In this document: positions 14,408 to 20,964 of the stretch, piece by piece
Numbering within the stretch: position 1 is the stretch's first letter
Layout: each line of letters starts with the position of its first letter
Assembly: GCA_903847285.1 (NCBI GenBank)
Contig: CAINDH010000166.1
Coordinates: forward strand, 1 to 20,964
Reading direction: 5' to 3'
DNA from: an uncultured Verrucomicrobia subdivision 3 bacterium
Lineage (GTDB): Bacteria > Verrucomicrobiota > Verrucomicrobiae > Limisphaerales > UBA11358
DNA: 20,964 nt
Program-made: the position numbers and the translations under genes
The notes under the pieces: generated by a model
Told to the model about the DNA's origin: nothing
Database searches by the model: none
The model's input: only the letters and a program-made list of their open reading frames with translations

Positions 14408-17400
14408 ATGAAAACACGTCGCGTTTTTTTGAAATGGTTTTGCGCCTGGGGTCGCGTGACGCCAGCTTTTGTCTGCTTGTTACTGGCGCGCCATGCACAA
14501 GCGAATCCAACCGGCATGACGGTCGCTTCGGGCTCGGCAACGGCGCAAACGAGCGGCTCGCAGTTAAACATCACTACGTCACAGACGGCGTTCCTGAACT
14601 GGCAAAGCTTCAACATCGCGGCGGGCGAACGCACGGTGTTCAGCCAGCCGTCGGCAAATTCCATCGTCTTCAACCAGATCGGCAATCAGAGCGCATCGCA
14701 GATTTACGGCAGCCTGCAGGCGAACGGCATTGTGGTGCTGCTGAATTCCTCCGGCTTTTATTTCGGTCCGAACTCGTTCGTGAGTGCCGCCGGCCTCGTG
14801 GTATCCACTGCCAGCTTTGCGCCGCCGCAAAACGCGGGCGGCGCGTGGGTCTTCAACGGTCCGCCGCCACTCGCCAGCATCGTGAATTACGGCCAAATCA
14901 AAATTGGTCACGGCGGCGATTGTTTCTTCATCGGCGATAAGATCGAAAACCACGGCGACATCATCGCGCCCGGCGGTAGCATCCAGTTTGTGGCGGGACA
15001 GACGGTGACATTGAGCGAGCGCCCCGATGGCCGTGGCATGAGCATGGCCGTGACGCTGCCGCAAGGCTCGGTGGACAACTACGGCAATGTCATCGCCGAC
15101 GGCGGAACCATTGCGCTAAACGCCAAGGTCGTAAATCAAAATGGATTTATCCAGGCGAACTCGGTTCGAAACAAAAATGGCGTGATTGAACTCATCGCTT
15201 CCGATGAACTCAATCTCGGTGCCGATTCGAAAATTTCCGCAAACGGCGATGCCTCCTTCGGCGGCAGTGCGGGCGGCAGCATCACGTTGAAGTCCGGAAA
15301 TGTTTTCAACGATGCGAACGGGAGCGAAATTTCTGCGGCTGGCGGCGGCAACGGCGGCAATGGTGGTGACGTCGAAATTAGCGCGCCAAAGATGTCGGCG
15401 GTGAATTCAAAAATCGACGGCATGGCGCAGGCGGGTTTCAAGGGCGGTAAATTATTGTTGGATCCCGATTACATCGTGCTCGACCAGAGCGGCTCGGATT
15501 CGCCCACGCAAAATGGCTCGACTGGCACAGTGGACGTGAACGACGCGCCCAGCGGCACGCTTTTTTTCGACGTGAACTCGCGGTTCACGGGTTTGTCGGA
15601 CATCACGTTGCAGGCGGCTTATGATATTTTGTTCGCTGACGGCACGACGTGGAATCTTTCCGACAGCACGGGTCAATCCAGCGGTCAACTGACTTTAGAA
15701 GCAGGCCGCAACATCATTTTCGGCAATACGACTGGGTTGAAAGATTCCGGCAACTGGTCGGTTTCGCTTTTCGCGGGCGTGACGGATTTCGCGCAGAAAA
15801 TCGTTTCGCCGGGTGCCGGCTCGATTTATTTCAATGCCTTTGACCCGAATAATTTTACCGATGCTTCCGATTCGAGCGGATATCTGCAGCTTGGTTCCGG
15901 CTCAATCAATCTGTTGGCAGGTCAGGACATCATCGTTGGTTTAGGGCGGGTGATCACGACCGGTGGCGGCAGCATCTCGGCGCACGCGCTAGCGGGTAAC
16001 ATTGATACCGGCGGCTATGCGCAGGGTTACGTTTTTCAGACCGGCAACTCGGCGGCGGAGGGATATTACATTGACCCGGAACGTTACGTCGGCGGCATCA
16101 GCACGGTTGCAGGTGGCGACGTGAATCTGACTGCTGGCGGCAATATCCAAAGCATCTTGCCGGGCAGAGATGGTTATTATTACGACGGCGATTTCACTCC
16201 CGCGCGCGGTAATTCGGATGTGGTCACTGCGGGAGCGGGTGCCTATGGGGTTGCCGACAGCCAGATTGGAAATGTCAACATCATCGCCGGCGGCAATGTC
16301 ACCGGTCATTATCTGGTGGCGAACGGCACGGGAAAAATCTTTGCCGGAGTGCAGATGGATGCGGACGGCAATCCGATGACTTCCGGTGTTGATTATCTTC
16401 TCGGCGGCAACGGCAGCGCGGGCACAGATCAATCCAGTCCCAACCTCGCCTTGAGTCTGATCAAGGGCGGTTGGAATGTGACGGCGGCTCACAACATTAT
16501 CTTGCAGGAAGTTCGCAACCCGAACGGGATGTTCAACACCTTAGGTCGCAACAATGGTTCCTTTCATGCCTTTGATTACAGCGAAGATGCCTTTGTCAGA
16601 CTGAACGCCGGAAACCTTGTGCAATTGGGCGGCAAGGAATCGCTGCTGCCGCGGCTGACGGTCAGCGATGGATTGAAGCCGCCTATGTTGTTTCCGGGAA
16701 TCCTCAACATCATCGCCGGGGCGGGTGGCGTAGTGCTGACGGGTGATTCTACTTACAACAAACTGATTTTGTTCCCATCGAAACTGGGCAGTCTCACGAT
16801 CCTGACGACTGGCGGCGGATCGCTGGTCGGCAATCTTCCAGCGATCGGTGGCACGCCGCAGATTTTCAACCTGATCATGTCCGACAGCGGGCGCACGCAA
16901 TACAATCCTCGTTCGTCGGCGAATGATTTCTTTGGCCTTTCTGATCATGCCACGACACCGGTGCACCTTGGTCATGAAAATGATTTCACATTTGATATTT
17001 CCGGGGACATGAACTCCGTGTTTGTGGCCGCGCCTGAAGCTGCGGAAATCAATGTCCACGGCGACATGAACAATTCGCGCTTCCAAGGCATGAACCTCTC
17101 GGCGGCCGACAAGACTTACATCAATGTCACCGGTGATATCAACAATCGCGGCGCATTCACCACCGTGGATCTGAGTTCAATCGCCGGTGCGAGTGTAGGA
17201 GACTTGGCATTATTGGGCCGAGCTATTTCGTCAGAGGGCGACCCTTCCTCGTCCACGCTTTTGGCAAGCTTCCTCTATAACCCGGCGACGCATCTGCTCA
17301 CCTATCAGAACATCTCTGGCAAGAGCCTCGCGACCGTTTTGCAGTTACTCCAACATCTGACGGTGCAGGTTTATGTCAACGACGTGCCGCAGTGGAAAAA

Positions 17401-18904
17401 TCCTCCGTTCAACACCGACCCGCTGACGGAAGTGGTTTCTGTTTTAAATCCAGCAGCCGCCAATGCTCTGCTTGCGAAATATAATTCTCTGGGAACACCG
17501 CCGTCAGGAGCGTTTGGCTATGCCATCGGCGGCGGCGGGGAGTTTCACATCAACGCGCACAATCTTGACCTTGGAACTACCGCCGGCATCCAGTCGTGGG
17601 GCGTGGGCCTTTACAATGTGGCGGGAAAATATCCGCTGGCGAACCTGTTTAATACCGGTTCCAAAATCGTCGTGGATCTCACCGGCGACCTGAACATGTT
17701 TTCCACCGCCATCGCGTCGTTCAATGGCGGAGACATATATGTCAATGCTGCCGGCAATGTGAATGTCGGGTCTTCAGACTTCAATGTGACCTCGCTTGGC
17801 GCGCGCGGCATCTTTGCCACGGGTCGCGGCAATGTTTCTGTTTACGCTGGCCATGATGTCAACGTGGAAGGCTCGCGCATCGCGGTGTATGACACGCGGC
17901 CGTTGTCGGCTGCAAACTCAGTCATCCCTGGCGGTTCAGTGACGGTCGTTTCGCGTGAAGGCAATGTCAACGTGGGCAGCGGCGGTTCCGGTTTCGTTGT
18001 AGTGAACTCCTTTTTCACCGATCCGTTGACGCATCTGGTTACCAGCCAGACCCCGACAATTCCCGGCACGGGCATTTTGCAAACCTCGTTCAACCTCACG
18101 GGCAATGTGCTGGTGGAGGCGTTGATGGGGAACGTCGTCGTCGGTGCCGGTGGCGTTTCGCAGTTGCTTTTCAAAGGCAACAAAACCGAACTCGACACGG
18201 ATGGGATGAAAGTATTGTTGAAGCTTGCCTTGGAGGGGAGCGATAAAGAGGCCTCTAAATTCCAGAATTTCTTGAATGGAATCAATCCCGCCGCCCACGT
18301 CCCTATTATCGACGTTTATGCCGGTTACGGACTGCAACAATTGAACAGCGCACAGCAGCCGATTCTGGATGCTTTCGGCAATCCTGTCGTTAATGCCCAG
18401 AATATTGAATCAGGAACATTGGTGCAAAGCGCGGCTGATAAAAACATTGACGCCTCCGGTTCCGGCATCGTGGGCGCGGGCACGGCCAATCTCAAGGCTA
18501 GCGGTGGAATCACTGGAAATATTTTCTCTCTTGGCGACGTGAATCTGGATGCCAACCAGAACATCAACGTAGTCGTCTTCGGTCTCGGTAACGTGAGCGT
18601 CGCTTCTGCTAACGGCACCGTCTCCGGCACCATCATTGGTGTCGGCGGCGTGAGCGCGAGTGGCAGTAGCATTGATGCGAGTTTGGAATCCAATGGCTCC
18701 ATCAGCGGTGAAACGAGCGGCGACAAGGGTTTTGCTGCCAGCGCAACGGCCGGCAATGTCGCAGCAGCCGCGGCCAATGATGACACGGCTAGTGTCACGA
18801 AAAAATCCAACGAAACTGATGACGAATTGAACAAGAAGAAAAAAGGCATTGCGTTAGCGCAGAAGGTGAGCCGGGTGACGGTGTTATTGCCGGCGAAGAA
18901 CTGA
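14408..18904 (+). CDS. TpsA exoprotein: filamentous-haemagglutinin-type beta-helix adhesin
   Basis: This protein of 1,498 residues is secreted by the TpsB pore encoded just upstream. A long signal peptide occupies about 1-32 (KTRRVFLKW n-region, cleavage near RHAQA). The TPS domain follows (about 33-270), with NSIVFNQIG (85-93), SQIYGSLQANGIVVLLNSSG (from about 97) and FYFGPNSFVSAAGLVVST. These are the TpsA hallmarks, with NSSG replacing the usual NPNG. The rest is Gly/Asn/Val-rich and repetitive (GDVNLTAGGNI, GNVNIIAGGNV, GNVSVYAGHDVNV, GNVNVGSGGSG), as in a right-handed beta-helix fibre. The last 40 residues are different: acidic/basic (KKSNETDDELNKKKKG) then VSRVTVLLPAKN, possibly an anchoring or exit signal. 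No toxin domain of the CdiA type is visible and no small immunity gene follows, so adhesin or matrix function is more likely. ATG 14408 is one base after the tpsB stop, suggesting coupled translation. Confidence 0.9.
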   Translation: MKTRRVFLKWFCAWGRVTPAFVCLLLARHAQANPTGMTVASGSATAQTSGSQLNITTSQTAFLNWQSFNIAAGERTVFSQPSANSIVFNQIGNQSASQIYGSLQANGIVVLLNSSGFYFGPNSFVSAAGLVVSTASFAPPQNAGGAWVFNGPPPLASIVNYGQIKIGHGGDCFFIGDKIENHGDIIAPGGSIQFVAGQTVTLSERPDGRGMSMAVTLPQGSVDNYGNVIADGGTIALNAKVVNQNGFIQANSVRNKNGVIELIASDELNLGADSKISANGDASFGGSAGGSITLKSGNVFNDANGSEISAAGGGNGGNGGDVEISAPKMSAVNSKIDGMAQAGFKGGKLLLDPDYIVLDQSGSDSPTQNGSTGTVDVNDAPSGTLFFDVNSRFTGLSDITLQAAYDILFADGTTWNLSDSTGQSSGQLTLEAGRNIIFGNTTGLKDSGNWSVSLFAGVTDFAQKIVSPGAGSIYFNAFDPNNFTDASDSSGYLQLGSGSINLLAGQDIIVGLGRVITTGGGSISAHALAGNIDTGGYAQGYVFQTGNSAAEGYYIDPERYVGGISTVAGGDVNLTAGGNIQSILPGRDGYYYDGDFTPARGNSDVVTAGAGAYGVADSQIGNVNIIAGGNVTGHYLVANGTGKIFAGVQMDADGNPMTSGVDYLLGGNGSAGTDQSSPNLALSLIKGGWNVTAAHNIILQEVRNPNGMFNTLGRNNGSFHAFDYSEDAFVRLNAGNLVQLGGKESLLPRLTVSDGLKPPMLFPGILNIIAGAGGVVLTGDSTYNKLILFPSKLGSLTILTTGGGSLVGNLPAIGGTPQIFNLIMSDSGRTQYNPRSSANDFFGLSDHATTPVHLGHENDFTFDISGDMNSVFVAAPEAAEINVHGDMNNSRFQGMNLSAADKTYINVTGDINNRGAFTTVDLSSIAGASVGDLALLGRAISSEGDPSSSTLLASFLYNPATHLLTYQNISGKSLATVLQLLQHLTVQVYVNDVPQWKNPPFNTDPLTEVVSVLNPAAANALLAKYNSLGTPPSGAFGYAIGGGGEFHINAHNLDLGTTAGIQSWGVGLYNVAGKYPLANLFNTGSKIVVDLTGDLNMFSTAIASFNGGDIYVNAAGNVNVGSSDFNVTSLGARGIFATGRGNVSVYAGHDVNVEGSRIAVYDTRPLSAANSVIPGGSVTVVSREGNVNVGSGGSGFVVVNSFFTDPLTHLVTSQTPTIPGTGILQTSFNLTGNVLVEALMGNVVVGAGGVSQLLFKGNKTELDTDGMKVLLKLALEGSDKEASKFQNFLNGINPAAHVPIIDVYAGYGLQQLNSAQQPILDAFGNPVVNAQNIESGTLVQSAADKNIDASGSGIVGAGTANLKASGGITGNIFSLGDVNLDANQNINVVVFGLGNVSVASANGTVSGTIIGVGGVSASGSSIDASLESNGSISGETSGDKGFAASATAGNVAAAAANDDTASVTKKSNETDDELNKKKKGIALAQKVSRVTVLLPAKN

Positions 18905-18911
18905 ATCTGAA

Positions 18912-18925
18912 TTTAAGATCTTAAA
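18912..18925. other. Perfect 14-base palindrome between tpsA and exbB
   Basis: TTTAAGATCTTAAA is self-complementary and sits in the 38-base gap between the tpsA stop and the exbB start. It has no loop and is A/T-rich, so it is a poor RNA hairpin. It could be a DNA-binding site or simply chance in an A/T-rich leader. Confidence 0.3.
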
Positions 18926-18942
18926 ATTAAAAACAAAACATT

Positions 18943-19761
18943 ATGACCACACTACTTCATCCCATGCTGGCGAACGGCGCGTTGCAGTTTGCGTTTGAGA
19001 AGGCGACACCGGAAGGCAAGACGACCATCTGCGTGTTATTCCTGCTGTCCATGTTCAGTTGGACGATCATCATCACGAAGTTCCGGCAGCTTTACATCGC
19101 GCGTCAGACCGGCCGTAAATTCTTTGCTGCCTACGCGGCGACGCGCGATCCGCTGGACATCAAGAAGCGGGGTGAAGAGTTTGACGGGGCGCCGGCGTAT
19201 CAACTGTATGAGCGGGGGGCGGAGGAGCTAGCCTATCACATCAAAAACAATCCGGTCGAGGTGAAGGGTTCGGTGGTGGTGCATAGCGTAGGTGATGGCA
19301 ACACCGATCAGTTCGCCCGGGCGCAGACGACGAAGATTAGCCCGGCGTCCTTCGAGGCGGTGAAAGTGGTCTTGGAAGAAGCGGCGGCGGCGCAGGCGAT
19401 GTCGCTGGAGAAGGGGATGATTGTGTTGTCCACGGCGGTGGCGGGCGGGCCGTTCATCGGTTTGCTCGGCACAGTCTGGGGCGTGATGGAGACCTTTGCC
19501 GGCATCGCCAAGGCGGGGCAGGCCAGTTTGACCGCGATGGCTCCCGGTGTGGCCGGCGCTTTGATTGCGACCGTCGTCGGCTTGCTCGTGGCGATCCCCG
19601 CGATGTTCGGTTACAACTTCATGGTGACGACCATCCGCAACATCACGCAGGAACTGGATGGCTTTGCCGCACGGTATGCGAACCAGATTGAGCATCACTA
19701 CGTGGACAACCGCGATATCGAGGACAAGATCGCCGGCGCTCTGGCGCGCAACGTGAAGTGA
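18943..19761 (+). CDS. exbB: ExbB/TolQ/MotA-family proton channel subunit
   Basis: This inner-membrane protein forms, with ExbD, the proton channel that powers TonB- or TolA-type transducers. The 272 residues show three membrane helices: about 27-46 (TTICVLFLLSMFSWTIIIT), about 158-188 and about 200-228. The family signature GPFIGLLGTVWGVMETFAGI lies at about 169-188, and the third helix contains PGVAGALIATVVGLLVAIPA. A cytoplasmic loop of about 110 residues separates helices one and two, as in the family. Start ATG 18943 follows the leader AATTAAAAACAAAACATT, with no Shine-Dalgarno. It lies 38 bases after tpsA and 10 before exbD, so it is probably part of the same operon. Direct energising of the TPS system is inference; the channel could also serve TonB-dependent receptors encoded elsewhere. 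Confidence 0.92.
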   Translation: MTTLLHPMLANGALQFAFEKATPEGKTTICVLFLLSMFSWTIIITKFRQLYIARQTGRKFFAAYAATRDPLDIKKRGEEFDGAPAYQLYERGAEELAYHIKNNPVEVKGSVVVHSVGDGNTDQFARAQTTKISPASFEAVKVVLEEAAAAQAMSLEKGMIVLSTAVAGGPFIGLLGTVWGVMETFAGIAKAGQASLTAMAPGVAGALIATVVGLLVAIPAMFGYNFMVTTIRNITQELDGFAARYANQIEHHYVDNRDIEDKIAGALARNVK

Positions 19762-19771
19762 ATTTGACGCG

Positions 19772-20179
19772 ATGAAAAAGTGTTCGCACAGCGCGCATGA
19801 ATCGCTGACGGAGTTGAACATCACGCCCTTGCTGGATCTGGCGTTCGTGTTGCTGGTGATCTTCATCATCACGACCATCCCGCCCGTCGAGACCAAGGAC
19901 TTGAAGTTGCCCGTGGCGAGCAAAACGCTGAAAGATCCGCCGCGCAAGGCGAACTACATCTCGTTGCAGGCGGATAATAAACTGTTCTTGAACCGCGAAG
20001 AGATCCACATGAGTGACCTGCTCGGCAAACTCATCAGCATGAGAACCGATGACCCGGACTTGAACATCATCGTGCGTGGCGATGGCAAGACGAAGTATAA
20101 AAACATCCGTGCCGTGCTGGATCTGTGCCAGCAGGCCAACGTGACCAAGCTGGAGCTTGCCACCGAAGTCCCGAAATAA
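19772..20179 (+). CDS. exbD: ExbD/TolR-family proton channel subunit
   Basis: This 135-residue single-pass inner-membrane protein partners ExbB. A short cytoplasmic N-terminus leads to LTELNITPLLDLAFVLLVIF (about 12-31), the family signature, with Asp22 at the place of the essential proton-carrying Asp of the ExbD helix. The periplasmic domain follows (about 40-135), with LQADNKLFLNREEI and LNIIVRGDGKTKYKNIRAVL, typical of ExbD/TolR. It lies 10 bases after exbB and one base before the TonB-like gene. A second ExbD copy occurs after that gene, so the channel may be a heteromer or the two copies may serve different partners. Confidence 0.92.
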   Translation: MKKCSHSAHESLTELNITPLLDLAFVLLVIFIITTIPPVETKDLKLPVASKTLKDPPRKANYISLQADNKLFLNREEIHMSDLLGKLISMRTDDPDLNIIVRGDGKTKYKNIRAVLDLCQQANVTKLELATEVPK

Positions 20180-20180
20180 A

Positions 20181-20840
20181 ATGTTGCCGCAGTCCCAACC
20201 GAAGAAGCCGAAGAACTCGTCGAAGGTCAACCTGACCATCTCGGCGGTGGTGCATGGCGTCATCATCGTGGCGTTGATTTACTTCGCGGCGCGCCAGGGC
20301 TATCTCGGCAAGAAGATCCAGACCATCACCGTCACGAAGGTTGTGGAGAAGAAGCCGGAGCCGGAAAAGCCCAAGGAACCACCGAAGGTCGAACCGCCCA
20401 AGATTGAAACGCCAAAAGTGGAAGCGCCCAAGGTCGAGGCCCCGAAAGTTGCGCCCACGGTCGCACCGCCGGTCGTTGCGCCGGCGGCCGTGGATGTGCC
20501 GAGCTTTGATTTTGCGGGTGGGAAGACGGTGTTATCGGAGAATGATCCCGTGCAGCTTTACAAGGGCTACATCGAATACACGCTGCGTTCCAAATGGAAC
20601 CGTCCCGAGAATCTGCCGGACGACAGTTACGTCGCCGAAGTCGCGGTGAATGTGGACAAGCAAGGCAACATCAGTTCACCGAAATGGCTGAAAGGTTCCG
20701 GCGATGCCAAATGGGATCAGACCGTTAAAGATGTTTTCAAAACTGTATCGAACATTGACCGCCGACCGCCGACGAACTTTCCGCCGAACGTGACCATCCG
20801 TTTTGATGTCATGGAAGAGACTGAACCTGTATTGCAATGA
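20181..20840 (+). CDS. TonB/TolA-like energy transducer
   Basis: This 219-residue protein spans from inner membrane to periplasm and should pass ExbB/ExbD energy to an outer-membrane partner. The single membrane helix (about 17-38) carries Ser21 and His25 in ISAVVHG, the same four-residue spacing as the key Ser16/His20 of Escherichia coli TonB. A Pro/Lys/Glu/Val-rich rod follows (about 57-105) with repeats such as PKVEAPKVEAPKV. The C-terminal domain (about 122-215) has YIEYTLRSKWNRPENLP, VAEVAVNVDKQGNI and a following helix, the pattern of TonB and TolA C-termini. I chose ATG 20181, one base after the exbD stop; an in-frame TTG at 20157 would overlap exbD. It overlaps the next gene by four bases. 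TonB and TolA cannot be told apart firmly by eye, so no symbol is given. Confidence 0.85.
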   Translation: MLPQSQPKKPKNSSKVNLTISAVVHGVIIVALIYFAARQGYLGKKIQTITVTKVVEKKPEPEKPKEPPKVEPPKIETPKVEAPKVEAPKVAPTVAPPVVAPAAVDVPSFDFAGGKTVLSENDPVQLYKGYIEYTLRSKWNRPENLPDDSYVAEVAVNVDKQGNISSPKWLKGSGDAKWDQTVKDVFKTVSNIDRRPPTNFPPNVTIRFDVMEETEPVLQ

Positions 20841-20964
20841 GCCTGAAGAAGACATCCAAACGCGGCCACGGCACGATGACGGAGCTGAACATCACGCCGT
20901 TGCTGGACCTCGTGTTCGTGCTGCTGGTGATTTTCATCATCACCACGCCACAGTTGATGAACAA
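20837..20964 (+). CDS. exbD: Second ExbD/TolR-family protein, N-terminal 42 residues (runs off right edge)
   Basis: The ATG at 20837 overlaps the stop of the TonB-like gene in an ATGA arrangement. The 42 residues visible include TMTELNITPLLDLVFVLLVI and FIITTPQLMN, nearly the same membrane helix and essential Asp as the first ExbD (LTELNITPLLDLAFVLLVIF) but with a more basic N-terminus (SLKKTSKRGHG). The periplasmic domain is outside the window. The arrangement exbB-exbD-tonB-exbD implies a recent or functional duplication of exbD within the operon. Confidence 0.9.
   Translation, partial: MSLKKTSKRGHGTMTELNITPLLDLVFVLLVIFIITTPQLMN

Noticed and set aside
14408..18904. TpsA as a contact-dependent inhibition toxin (CdiA type)
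   Set aside because: No toxin-like C-terminal domain or VENN-type motif is visible, and the next gene is exbB, not a small immunity gene.
19228..20266. Long minus-strand frames opposite exbB and exbD
   Set aside because: ExbB and ExbD signatures on the plus strand are unambiguous; the antisense frames are His/Arg-rich shadows.
20341..20480. Short repeated units that could suggest a CRISPR or tandem-repeat array
   Set aside because: They encode the Pro-Lys-Val-Glu rod of the TonB-like protein in frame; there are no spacer-separated identical repeats.

Overview
The window reads as a chromosomal segment of a Gram-negative bacterium, most likely a Verrucomicrobiota member of the Pedosphaera/Limisphaerales type. 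This is an inference from gene content: a PEP-CTERM protein, a Porin_5-like porin, secreted proteins ending in a recurrent 'FY' module, several start codons behind A-rich leaders with no Shine-Dalgarno, and a two-partner secretion (TPS) locus next to ExbB/ExbD/TonB genes. No rRNA, tRNA, CRISPR, insertion sequence or integrase was seen.

Left part (1-7306). A minus-strand biosynthetic arginine decarboxylase (speA) runs off the left edge. A minus-strand outer-membrane porin follows. A 356-base divergent promoter region separates the porin from a plus-strand run of exported proteins: two paralogous secreted proteins (one PEP-CTERM, one with a different C-terminus), a periplasmic-binding-like protein and a small protein with a GspC/PilP-like N-terminus. 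Two strong intrinsic terminators close the last two genes.

Middle (7307-11646). This holds three small uncharacterised genes, a gene-poor stretch with a decayed minus-strand coding remnant, and an 853-residue multi-domain surface protein (InlB-type repeat, MBG, Ig-like and cadherin-like domains).

Right part (11647-20964). This is the main interest. One uninterrupted reading frame joins an AraC-family regulator to a complete TpsB (ShlB/FhaC-type) secretion pore. The junction is a signal-peptide-like segment encoded across a run of nine T's. The gene is followed after one base by its TpsA exoprotein (about 1,500 residues), then by exbB, exbD, tonB/tolA-like and a second exbD (cut by the right edge), with spacings of 38, 10, 1 and -4 bases. 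The layout suggests one operon for a secreted beta-helix adhesin, its pore, a built-in regulator and a proton-motive-force transducer.

A 29-base element (25 identical positions) lies about 40 bases upstream of both the porin and the araC-tpsB fusion. A looser relative lies upstream of the large surface protein, so these cell-envelope genes may be co-regulated.
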